From NCBI GenBank assembly GCA_036940085.1, contig JALLBK010000614.1:1-10075 (forward strand): a stretch of 10,075 nucleotides of DNA, given 5' to 3'. Shown here piece by piece: positions 1 through 9,193 of this stretch (position 1 is its first letter; each line of letters begins with the position of its first letter). The position numbers and the translations under genes are program-made. The stretch comes from Discostella pseudostelligera. Its lineage: Eukaryota; Bacillariophyta; Thalassiosirophyceae; Thalassiosirales; Thalassiosiraceae. The notes below the pieces were generated by a model, which saw only the letters and a list, made by a program, of their open reading frames with translations, searched no databases and had not been told where the DNA came from.

Positions 1-1
1 A

Positions 2-862
2 CAGGTGATGAGTGCCGACATGGCTCCTATTACTTTGGTAAGCTTTGTCTCGCGTCTCGCCGCGATTCTTATTCTACCTATGCGTTCTCGTATCTCATGT
101 TCACGTGACATGTCGTTCTATAGGACGATATTGTAGAAGCAAAATCCGCTCGTCTGATGAAGAATAAGGAAGATATCGATGTCCAATCGACGTACCATGA
201 AGATGAAATAAAAGGAACGGTAAGATATGTTGTTGAGTGCTGGTTGCATTATCTGCCAAAGCACGTCGACACAATTGTTCAATCGTTTCGTAACATTTTG
301 ACACAACGTTCAGGGAGACGCATCCGACGAGTTTGCTGCCCGCCTTGTGAGGAACAGAGGACCCATCACTGCAAAGATCATCGCATCTGGCTCGCACAGC
401 CGTTATTGTGACAACGATGTAGGAGATTGCTCGGTTCGATTCTCACTTGTGGCGTGGAAGTTCGCAGGAGATGAAGGAACTGTTCATGGAACCATGGAAG
501 AACTGTTTGATGACGGCGCCGGCTTGAAAGTTGATGTGGATTGTATGACAAGGAAGGATAATGAGGCCATCGTGGGTGGTGTAGTCAAGGAGGCAAACGA
601 GCGTCATCCGGTAGGAAAGGGTTCGGGCCGACGTGCGTACGTCAAAGTTGTGGATAATGGTTCCAGCGGCATGGACATCGTTTCGAACATCTTTTTTGAC
701 GATGGCATAAACTCGCAGTGTAGCAATCCGAGCATGGGTGGTGAGCTTGATATGAACTATGAAAATAATGTATCGGTAGCCCGTGTTAGTGTGTGCTCCA
801 AGCATGGTGATTGGGAACAGTGTTTGGAGAGGTCGAAGTTGAATCTGGCTGTAGTACAGTGA
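2..862 (+). CDS. 3' part of a gene for an uncharacterised protein with a beta-rich domain (5' end outside window)
   Basis: Three exons are visible: up to 37, 124-219 and 314-862 (stop TGA 860-862). The joins use TTG|GTAAGC, CTATAG|GAC, ACG|GTAAGA and TTCAG|GGA. Both introns are phase 0, and the joined frame has no internal stop, giving 226 visible residues. Residues 13-44 are charged and probably linker. Residues 60-176 look like one beta-strand-rich module: VRFSLVAWKF, then GTVHGTMEELF, then LKVDVDCMT, then EAIVGGVV, then AYVKVVDNG. This alternation of G-T-V-x-G, a V-x-V-D-C strand and a final V-V-D-N-G resembles, from memory, bacterial secreted domains of the post-COAP type. I infer a similar fold, not a function. 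Seven cysteines and the diverged tail (177-226) have no clear role. The start is not in the window, so a signal peptide cannot be judged. The first four bases (acag) could themselves be an intron end, so coding before position 5 is uncertain. Existence of the gene is likely; identity is weak. Confidence 0.68.
38..123 (+). other. Intron (86 nt) in the left-edge gene
   Basis: Donor GTAAGC at 38 and acceptor TTCTATAG ending at 123. It is phase 0. Retaining it shifts the frame, because 86 is not a multiple of three. Removing it joins ...PITL to DDIVEAK. Confidence 0.7.
220..313 (+). other. Intron (94 nt) in the left-edge gene
   Basis: Donor GTAAGA at 220 and acceptor AACGTTCAG ending at 313, with a branch-point-like CGTAAC about 20 nt upstream. 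It is phase 0. It joins ...DEIKGT to GDASDEF. Confidence 0.72.
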
Positions 863-1050
863 ACTGACAAGGAAGTAGGACCGTAGATTTAACCAATTCG
901 ACATGACAACAAATATGTTTCTTACGATAATAACTTAGCAACATCTTTGCACCCCGAGCAAAGAAAAATAATAACAGAGAACTCATAGCATGATGATTTC
1001 TCGGTACATGCCCAAATTCCCAGTGTATCCCCCATAAACTGGTAGACGAC
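863..1050. other. Convergent intergenic region (3' UTRs)
   Basis: This 188-nt space separates the stop codons of two genes that point at each other. It must hold both 3' UTRs and cleavage sites, which may overlap. It is AT-rich around 905-985, and I see no canonical AATAAA on either strand. I see no further gene. Confidence 0.6.
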
Positions 1051-4000
1051 TTATCTTGGTGGCATAACATCCGGCTGTGTGAAAGTGAAATCGCTTTTTT
1101 TGGCTGTGGAGATAGTAGGAATGGCGGTGGCTGCTTGATACCCTACTTGCGACACTGCTTCGTCACCCAACGCCATCTCACCCCAAACTGCAGAAAATAA
1201 ATGAGGCACGGTTAGGAGTGGGATAGTGGGATCATAGTGCCATCACGCAATTAGTGCATCTAGATACTTACCGTCCAACGTTGACGCACTAACGGTCCGA
1301 CCGCCTATACCCGACTTGACAGGGTGATGAATGGTCATCCCTTCACGGGCTGGAGCATTGATTAAATGAGCCATGGCGTCTGTGCTCGGGTTTGACTTAA
1401 TAGTCGCAGCCTTCACATTGCCGCTAGTGATGTCCTCAATTATCTGTTCTTGCTTCTGCACCTGCTTGCGTAGCTCAGCGATCTGCTCTATCAAATCTTC
1501 ATTGGGTGCAGTCGTACCACCCGACTCTTGGCTCTTGCGAGCGTAACGGAGGATATTGCTCACAACCACGTCCGACGACAAAGCATTGTGATAGAGCAAC
1601 CATGTCTGAATGTGGTGAGGAATTTGCAGGATGGCAAGGATGAAGAGCGGAATGAAGATGATATGTCCACAGACCAAATCATGAATGAAGTAAAAATTCT
1701 TGACGAATTTGATTCCAAAGAGTAGGCCGAACTGGCACAGTGCACCAATACCATAGTAGGCGGCGAGACCGTAGCGGATGAAATTACTGTCCTCAATGAA
1801 AACGGTAGTGCAGCTGACCATCAAACCAATACCGATCAAAATGCCGATGGTGCGACGAACAGGATAAGGCATCATGTGCTCGACCATGGACAAAAGCCAC
1901 CACAAGGCAAAAAGGACGACAATTGACGTAACTACCAGTGGCACGCCAACTTTGGGCTGGTTCAGCGTAGTGTCGGCCTTCAGCAGATCAGACCTCGCAA
2001 TTCCTTCTGCAAGCGAGAGATACAACGCGGCCTTGATGATGAACCAACATTTAGATCCCAGAGGCATTTTGCTATAGAAGCTGTTCTCCTCCGACCACCA
2101 AATCGACCAGCTGCGTGCTGCGCCTCCAGAGCTTCCACGCATCCATGCAATGAACTTGACGTAATCGGCAGAAACCATATTCCAATCGAAGGTGAGAGGG
2201 TTGAACCAGAATGGACTAGCTATGAAGGACAGTGAGGCTAACCAAAGAGACCAAGTGCGACCAAAATACTGCTTTGCCTCGGTGTATATTCCCATAATGA
2301 CCAACCCAGCGCCCATTTCGACTCCAAGATACAAATGGCTGGATGCGAAGAAGCGGTACAGCTCATCCATTGGCGTGTGCTGCGTAACAAATCCACGGCC
2401 TGTGGGACGGTACTTCGCACCCCCAACAAGAATGGTTTGCGTCATGTAGTTCGCCTTCGTTTGGATGTGAAACATAAAGTGAAGAGGCCCACCAGTTGCA
2501 AAGACTTGGATCAGCTCTTGGCAACTCGCCCACCAGCCACGTTCAACGCCGAGCGTCGAAAACAGAGGAATGGTTTGAAGAAGACCAAGTCCTCCAAGAA
2601 GCATTTGAATTGTTCCCATAGGTGTGATGAGACGGTCGCCAATTTTTTCCAGGTCGTACAGAGCCAGGATCGTCATGAGATACACAACGACGTAGACAGT
2701 GATCACAGTGAGGACGTTCGAAAAGTAGTGCCCAATTCCACCAAAGTAGTACGAGAGAAGACGAGAGAAATCAAGGCGGTGGCAAAGCCTGTAGACGTCA
2801 CGAGAAAGACTCTGTTCTCCTGCTCCCTGGCTGAGTTTGGCCTCAAACTGATAAATTTGACTCATGCCGACATCACGACCCTTACCGACTTGAACATATT
2901 CTTTGAAAGCTACCTGGCCTCCACGAATTGCGTTATTATACCCTGCAAAAATATCTTCCGATAGGTTGATACCTTTCGAACTCTTGCTGATACCACCACG
3001 TGTGATGAAGAAAAGTTTATCAAAGACATCGGGGTGTCCATAGTGGAGACGGATGCACAACGGCTTAGTTAGAACACGCTGCCCAAGAGTCACGAAAGAG
3101 GTTTCCTGCAATGCCATGTAATTGGCCAAGGAGCTAACGCTTCCAGTGAAGATGTGTTCGCGCAAGCCCAGGATGGTAGTTGGCATTGGACCATCTCTCT
3201 TGGCGAATTCTTGAAGGGCGTTGCGCATCTTTAGTGCTTCTTCGAAGTAACCTTCCTGGTTCATGTCGATTGTTTGAACAAACTCTCCTCGGGTGAAGAT
3301 CATAGCATGGTTTTGATTCTCAGGCTTTCCCTCTCCCAAAATGGGGTTGCCCGGCAGACGAACGCGATAAAGCTCCTTAATCTTTCCATCGCCATTACTC
3401 TTGACAAGACACGAGTAGAAGGCCATTTCGCCAGTGCGATTTTGGCGGACATTGTCAATGTAGGCAACACGCATGTGTGGAAATCGATGCATTAGATCAT
3501 CAATGTCATCGGCCTTCGAATCCTGATCCCTTTTCATCTGACCGTAAACTTGACATGCCACAACATAGCCAAACTTCTCTCCCATTAAATCATTCGTCGT
3601 ATCATCATCGAGGCGTTCGAGATTAGCAAGTAATCGAAGTGCCTTTTCAAAGTACATCATTCCAGTGACTGTCCGGTTCAACGTCTGAGCACGGATGCTT
3701 GCCCACTGCCTCGTCTCCTTTGCGTACTTTTTACCCCATACTTTGTCCTCATCTGACAACCCCATACGTTCAAGGAAATTGGCCCAATCTGCCTTGAACA
3801 AAGTTTGTAAATAGAGCATAGTAGAAACACCAAGTGCATCGCTTCTCGTTTCTAGTTCACTCTTGCTGAGAGTCACCGATTCCTTGTAGTATGGAGTCAA
3901 GACATTCCAAGAGAACATATCGTGGATCGACGGTGCATTCGGAATATCCATGAAGAGGGAGTTTACAAAGAAGGTCAGGCGACGCCGGGCCTCCTTGGAT

Positions 4001-7000
4001 TTAGGTTCGACTTCATCTGGGTGACACGCCACGACACCTTGCAATTTGGTCAACACCGACTTGAAAATGTCACTGCGTGCCATGTCATCCAAAGCGTCCG
4101 AGGCATAAGCATCGTCCCAGAAGAAACCGTTCTCCATGCTCAAAGCAAAGGTTAATCGGTCCATCACTTCTTTGCTCTCTTTATTTGAACTGTTCATGAT
4201 ACCTTTAAGCGAATTGATCAATGCACGGAGCATGTCACGAGTGTGATCCCGAAGGGCATCAACGATTTCCACATCCTCATCTGACCTGTTGTGTCGGCTT
4301 TGTTCGGCGGTAGCTTGAGCGGCATTTGTGGTGAGAGAGCTTGCACTGATAGCTCTGCGCATACCAGAGCGCATGCCGCTAGAAGGAGCGGTAGGTTCCT
4401 GCCTCTTCTTAGTCTTTCCAGAGAAGCGACGTTGCAAGGAGGGCTTGCGGCGTCTAATGCCACTTCCGATACCATCAACGAGCTGAACAAGATTGTTGAC
4501 AACACCACGAATCTTGGTGATTTGCATGTGATTAGTTACTGTGCCACTCTCGACCCACTTCAGAACATAATTCATGATGTAAACAGCATCATCGTTGTGC
4601 ACAGGTCCTAAGATCTTGAGTAAGACGTAGTTGCCAAGTTCCCAAACCTCAGAAACGGCAGTCCTCATGGTGACATGATTCAATATTGACTTGAAGAGAT
4701 AATCATCGTTCGTCACGGCAAGATCATCAGCTGGACGCTCCAACAAAGCCAGCGCTTCCTCTACAACCCCCGCCGTTTGAAATACTGGAAGATAAATTGC
4801 CTGGCTGAAACCATCGAAGCGGCTGAATTTCAAGTAATCCCGTTCGCGGTTCGAAATCAAATCTTCCTCACGGAAATGATCAATGACTTCATTCCATACG
4901 GTACTGAACATAACCCACTTTTGGATGCGCACGTCAAGAAGTCGATTCACATAGCCCTGGAGCTTGTGAGGGTCACTTCCAAGTAATGATTGACCTTCAT
5001 TGCTGTTCGGATTCATCAAAGATTGACGTCTGTTGTCGAGGCTCTCCATGGAATTATAGTCAGCACTGTTGAGAATGCTCGCCGACGATCCACGGCGAGA
5101 CCCTGCATCGGGGGAAAGCATCTTCGTACAAAAGTGCTCTGGTGCACGGCTAAAGCTGTTGCGAATGTCCTTCATACTACGAATGTCGCCGAGGTGATCA
5201 GAAAAGCCAACAGACGTTCCAGCGAAGGCTTGCCAGACGGCGTACCAGATACTCATGTCGATGCAGTATACACAGAATTGGGGCATCCAGCGAAGGAGGA
5301 GGAGGAGACTCATCTTAAGAAAACTCTGATCCGGGAAGTTGGCATAATCATCAGTAAGCTCAATAGTTGGCAGGACCATGGAGTAGACCTCAAAGATATA
5401 TGAGAAGTAGAGCTTCCATGCAATGAGAGTCGCCCAGAAGAAGACGTATACTGCCGTGTGTTTGAGTGATTCGTGGACTTCCTTGCCAACGTAGAGACGG
5501 CTGATAGGGAAGAGAATGTTCAAGAAGGTCTGGACATAATCATTCCTGCTCGTCATAAGTTTGGTAGTAACCGACGGGAAGAAATTGGTCATTGTCTCAA
5601 GGACATACGGAGCCATGCACAGGAGGGACAGCCAAACATATTGCCACCACCAGAACGTTGAATCGGCCTCAATGCCCAAATAACTCCCCTTGCTCGGACC
5701 AAACGTCCACATCAAATACAATGTTTGATACGCAAGTATCAGAAACCGCGATACAAGAACGAAGACTGATCCAAAGATGGCGGTCCCACTCAAATGAATT
5801 CCAGGATAACTAGCCCACACCTCCAGCAGCTCCCAACAAATCGCTAGCGAATTAAATATCCAAAAGACGCCGCTTGCCACCTGAAGGGTGAACACCCATC
5901 CCCACACCATATCATGAGAGAATGCCAAGACGGAAAGGAGGTAGAACGTGACAATGTGCCATTCAATGATGCGGTTCAAGGCCATGATACCACGTAGCCA
6001 CGAGCGCTTCTCCAAGAAGGTTTTGGGTGCATTCATCATTCCGACGGTAATGGGCGGCTGTGATTCGCCTGGGAGGGGCGCCGTAATGCGGTGATCGTTG
6101 GGGTCTTCAACATCGAGACGACGTTCACTTGGATCCTCGCAGGAGTAGCGGTATTGAAGACAATCACGGGACCAGAAGAATTCGTTGAAGTCGTCGTAGT
6201 TTCGTTTGTTGATGTGGTCGGCGTTAGATTGCATACTCTGAGGTCAAGTGTGGAATAGTGAGAATGGAGAACGAAATGGCAGGTAGGGAATGCATGCAGC
6301 GTGAGAACAGAATAGAATGCCGATGTTCAATGAAACTACACGGTGCATCCAACAACACAACATAATGGACATAGTAATGACATTGAACTCACCGTACTAA
6401 CAATCTTATAAATGGGAGTAACCACATAATCCAAAAAGTGCCCAGCATATAAACTCCTCGGAGGAACCACCATCTGTGGATACTGCGCATGATGATTATG
6501 ATTATTATCCATCACCACCCCTCCCATAATCCCCAAGCTGCTATACTCCTCCATCATCTTATGATACAGAAACCACAAGCATTCGGGCATGTGACGGATA
6601 TTGCCCCCCTCACCCCAAACACAAAAGAAGAGTACCAAGTCTACGACACGCGATGCCACCGATGGTGGTCCGGCCATACCCGCCTGTGCCGATGCCGACA
6701 TCCGAGAAAAGTGTGGCATGACACCTTGATACCGACACCATTTCATATAGTTGCTAAAAACCTTGGCATGCAATGCATGTATCGGCGAGGGTGGTTGCAA
6801 CGCCGGAGGTAAAATGTGGGAATTCAAGTATCGACGATTATTGCTCAGCAAGATAAGTAAATGCTCCGCTTGATTTCGAACCGAAGAATCCTGAAACCCA
6901 AAAAAGTTGCCAAGATCTTCACATGCCGAATAGACCATGTTGGCATACTCGGATAGGCGGGGGGGTAAGTCGGCTGGATCGAACATGTTGTATGCCTCCG

Positions 7001-8238
7001 GATTGGCTGGTAGAGGTGCTGCGTAGATGGGTCGAGGTGTGGTGTCGACAATGGGCTTGAGTGTGTCATCATCATTGTCCACGATGTTGGACGGTTGATC
7101 AAGGTAGTAGCTCCTTCCTCCACTTCCTCGGAGGACCAAACCAAGTAGACTTGGATCGCGGTAGACAATCACAGATGCCGTGACCAAGCATGAAATAAAC
7201 CACGCCAGTGTCAAGAATTGGCCATGATTACCGTCGACAATGTCGGACGAAGACAGTGTTGATGGAACTCCCAATGCCAATTGTTGTAGAAAATAAAATG
7301 CCCCAGGAACGGCAATGGAGAAGAGGAACGAACCAAAAATGAAGATGGTGCTGAGCGAGAGGATGAATGGACTGTAGTACCTGCAGAGCGTGTGAACATA
7401 ATGAGCAAACACAAAAGAGGCAATGGCACGTTGTTGTTGTTGTTGAGAGACGTCAAGTAGTGTGGGCAACAAAAACGATACGACAGCACTCCAAGCAAAA
7501 ATGCAGTGCTGCTCCTCTTGTCGAAGATTGTCTCGTCAATCTACTTCTATACCTCTCTTACCTTGCCGTTAAAATCCCCCCCAAAAGCGCTGCCATGGGA
7601 CATGCCATTGCAAACCATGTAGTCCAACTCTCGGCATCCCCATACTGTGGTGTTGGTTGCTCCTCCTCCCCCAATTCCAGCGATGATTGTCCACTAAACC
7701 TAAATCCCGTCCTCATCATCATCAACAACAGAGTAGTCACACTGCCGATCCACAATGTCATCCCATACCCCAAAGTAGCCCCCGAGGCCAATCGAGGCAA
7801 TAAACTCCCCAGGGCGGCTCCCACCAAGGCAGCAGTGGACGAGAGGAGGAATAATGCAACATGGGCTAGCTCAATGTCATGATGATTTCCATTACCATTG
7901 CTGCTACTACTAGTACTCGTGGAAGTAGTGTTCGAAGAAGGCATGATATCCAACATCAATGGCATCAAATACGTCGCGGTACAAAACGCCGTGACCATCC
8001 CAGTAAGTATGGCAGTGGATTGACGAAATTTTCGTTTTTGTGGAATGAGGAACGTGCCACCCAGTAACGAAGAGGAAGGGGCGCCCGACGAGGAGCTGTA
8101 GAGAATGTAGAGAGCAAGGAATGTCCGAGCGGGCAGAGACGAGAGGAAGAAGGTGGAGAGTTGAGAGAGATGGTGGGAGAGTGGGCCGATGGTGGCCCAG
8201 TCGCCCACTACGGCGGCGGCGGCGAATGATATTATCAT
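1051..8238 (-). CDS. 1,3-beta-glucan synthase, GT48 family (callose/chrysolaminarin synthase type), four exons
   Basis: This integral membrane enzyme polymerises UDP-glucose into linear beta-1,3-glucan. The exons, in transcript order, are 8238-7562, 7488-6393, 6237-1272 and 1187-1051, totalling 6876 nt and 2291 residues; all phases agree. The ATG at 8238 follows an in-frame TGA. Residues 1-400 form a multi-pass N-terminal region with about seven hydrophobic segments. An FKS1-type domain spans about 405-590 (VWGEGGNIRHMPECLWF at 514-530, FLDYVVTPIY). RNYDDFNEFFW and a first membrane bundle follow (about 603-930). The cytosolic catalytic region is at about 1340-1745: RRLTFFVNSLFMDIPNAP, RAQTLNRTVTGMMY, GEGKPENQNHA at 1559-1569, LREHIFTGSVSSL, HYGHPDVFDKL and VGKGRDVG. 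A second bundle of membrane segments then runs from about 1752 to 2130, with a short coiled coil at 2171-2194. The length exceeds the usual 1,800-1,950. In Phaeodactylum the related BGS1 makes vacuolar chrysolaminarin, while callose is reported in Thalassiosira walls; the sequence does not decide between them. The family call is near certain. The splice joins are strong predictions. Confidence 0.95.
1188..1271 (-). other. Intron 3 (84 nt) of the glucan synthase gene
   Basis: On the minus strand the donor is GACG|GTAAGTAT (exon ends at 1272). A TCCTAAC branch-point match lies at 1211-1217, and the pyrimidine-rich acceptor TTATTTTCTGCAG is followed by the exon from 1187. Phase 1: G + TT gives Val2247. 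The downstream frame stays open for 44 more residues to TAA at 1051-1053. Retention would instead end the protein nine residues after the donor, at TGA (1243-1245). Confidence 0.85.
6238..6392 (-). other. Intron 2 (155 nt) of the glucan synthase gene
   Basis: On the minus strand the donor is ACG|GTGAGT (exon ends at 6393) and the acceptor is TTGACCTCAG|AGT (exon resumes at 6237), phase 0. It joins the conserved VVTPIYKIVST to SMQSNADHINKRNYDDFNE. That is where plant callose synthases run continuously from their VVTPIY motif to RNYDDLNE. Read without splicing, the frame stops at TAG (6336-6338). This is the best supported of the joins. Confidence 0.9.
7489..7561 (-). other. Intron 1 (73 nt) of the glucan synthase gene
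   Basis: On the minus strand the donor is AAG|GTAAGAG (exon ends at 7562) and the acceptor is TTTTTGCTTGGAG (exon resumes at 7488). Two bases of a codon precede the intron and one follows, forming AGT (Ser226). The join continues a hydrophobic stretch, ALLGGILTA-SAVVSFLLPTLL. The nearby alternative CAG ending at 7509 is out of phase. Without splicing the frame stops at TAA directly after the donor. Confidence 0.82.
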
Positions 8239-8269
8239 GCTTCTAACTTCTGTTCAACAGAGACTCTTT

Positions 8270-8270
<1 letters not shown>

Positions 8271-8306
<36 letters not shown>
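8271..8306. repeat. (CT)18 dinucleotide microsatellite
   Basis: This is a perfect run of 18 CT units, which read GA on the strand of the glucan synthase transcript. It lies 33 nt upstream of that gene's ATG, so it is probably in its 5' UTR or core promoter. Confidence 0.97.
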
Positions 8307-8308
<2 letters not shown>

Positions 8309-8908
8309 ACGAGAGCCCCCTGGTCAATTATTGGCTGTCGTCGGCAGCGGTGGTGTCGACGGGCGGCGGTCGGTGGTGAACGGCGTTGAAGAGTAGGTAT
8401 TCACCTGTATTCACTCTCTGGGCTGTATGTGTTGTGGTTGTGTTGTCTACGCCTATGCGGTGGCTGATGATGACGATGATGGCGATGACGTAGTATTATC
8501 CAGAGAGGCTTGGCGTGTCAAAAAATGATCCAATTAGGAGTATTTGGCAACCAGATCTACCTCTCTATTCGACCATCTATCGGGCGTCGAATTGAATTGA
8601 ATTGAACCCTCGGCCATTGCCATTATCTTTTGGCCACACCATTGGCAATTGGCACACTTTTTCGATCTGGCAGGATGAAGGCGGGGTGTGGTTGCGTGCA
8701 CCCAAGATCCTCACATCAATATGCACTGACGATCGCGGATACGATGATGTTGATGGAGGAATCCTTCGGCTGCTCGCTCGCTTGTGCACCGGCGGGCAAA
8801 GCATCTTTCATGCTGCAACCTGCCGTTTAGCGATGGATAGTATGAATCTTGACTTTGGATTCAAGTAGATACACTATCGCTGTTTGTGTCTGTGTGGTGG
8901 TGTTCGGT

Positions 8909-9019
8909 GGCGGGAGGACGTTGGCAAGGTGGCGGGAAAGGGAAGGTGGAGGGAAGTGGCGATGTAAAATGGCGGGATTGTTCCCGCAAATAAGGATGGT
9001 CCGTCCGCCGCGCCAAAAA
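8909..9019. promoter_or_regulatory. Cluster of E2F-like sites
   Basis: Two exact matches to the E2F consensus TTTSSCGC are present on the minus strand: 8932-8939 (GCGGGAAA on plus) and 9010-9017 (GCGCCAAA on plus). Near matches are GGCGGGA at 8909-8915, and GCGGGA (8972-8977) paired as an inverted repeat with TCCCGC (8982-8987) across TTGT. The cluster is 175-285 nt upstream of the likely dehydrogenase start. Binding is inferred from consensus only. Confidence 0.45.
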
Positions 9020-9041
9020 TCTCTGGGGTGCTAGCTCTGGA

Positions 9042-9055
9042 CGATGACGTCATCG
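9042..9055. promoter_or_regulatory. Perfect palindrome with CRE/bZIP core TGACGTCA
   Basis: CGATGACGTCATCG is a 14-bp perfect palindrome whose centre (9045-9052) is the full cAMP-response element. In diatoms, TGACGT-type elements are established CO2/cAMP-responsive sites of the Phaeodactylum PtCA1 promoter, bound by bZIP factors. The site lies about 140 nt upstream of the likely dehydrogenase ATG. Confidence 0.5.
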
Positions 9056-9193
9056 CGACGAAGACGGACCATCTCCGCTAAAAAATACAGTCGGTCAGTA
9101 CAGCGCCCGCCGGCCGACCGCCGACGCCGACGAGTGCATCTTGACCTGATACAAGCAACAAGCACAAATAGTAGTTGTTGTAGATCACTCCTA

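Larger units (their letters stand above)
8239..9193. promoter_or_regulatory. Shared upstream region of two divergent genes
   Basis: About 955 nt separate the minus-strand glucan synthase ATG (8238) from the likely plus-strand dehydrogenase ATG (9194). Both promoters and 5' UTRs must lie here. Visible elements are a (CT)18 tract next to the glucan synthase start, GAT/GAC-rich sequence with a TGACGT half-site at 8486-8491, an ATTGA triplication at 8589-8605, GT/GG-rich sequence at 8880-8960, E2F-like sites at 8909-9019 and a CRE palindrome at 9042-9055. No convincing TATA box is seen; TAAAAAATA at 9079-9087 is only weakly similar. The open frames between 8577 and 8868 look like chance. Confidence 0.65.

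Noticed and set aside
443..904. 153-codon open frame on the minus strand
   Set aside because: It is antisense to the third exon of the plus-strand gene, whose splice sites and phases all agree. The minus-strand translation shows no recognisable pattern.
1243..1271. TGA at 1243 as the true end of the glucan synthase
   Set aside because: The strong donor, branch-point match and acceptor, plus the 44 further open codons, favour splicing. It is kept only as a possible intron-retention form.
2335..2964. 209-codon open frame on the plus strand
   Set aside because: It lies fully antisense to the most conserved part of the glucan synthase. The translation has no family pattern, so it reflects the coding bias of the opposite strand.
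7367..7882. 171-codon open frame on the plus strand
   Set aside because: It is antisense to exons 1 and 2 of the glucan synthase and spans its first intron. There is no family resemblance.
8577..8868. Overlapping open frames on both strands in the divergent intergenic region (66 to 88 codons)
   Set aside because: They are short and mutually overlapping, with no conserved motif and no consistent splice partners. They probably arise by chance in promoter sequence.
8829..8880. Imperfect inverted repeat (GATAGT...ACTATC with inner CTTGA...TCAAG)
   Set aside because: The stems are only 5-6 bp with unequal internal loops, which is within chance for this length. No sign of an RNA gene or terminator.
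9044..9193. ATG at 9044 as start of the dehydrogenase
   Set aside because: It adds 50 Arg/Ser-rich residues before the signal-peptide core, which would spoil ER targeting, and it sits in the CRE palindrome. The Met cluster from 9194 is a better start. It is not fully excluded.
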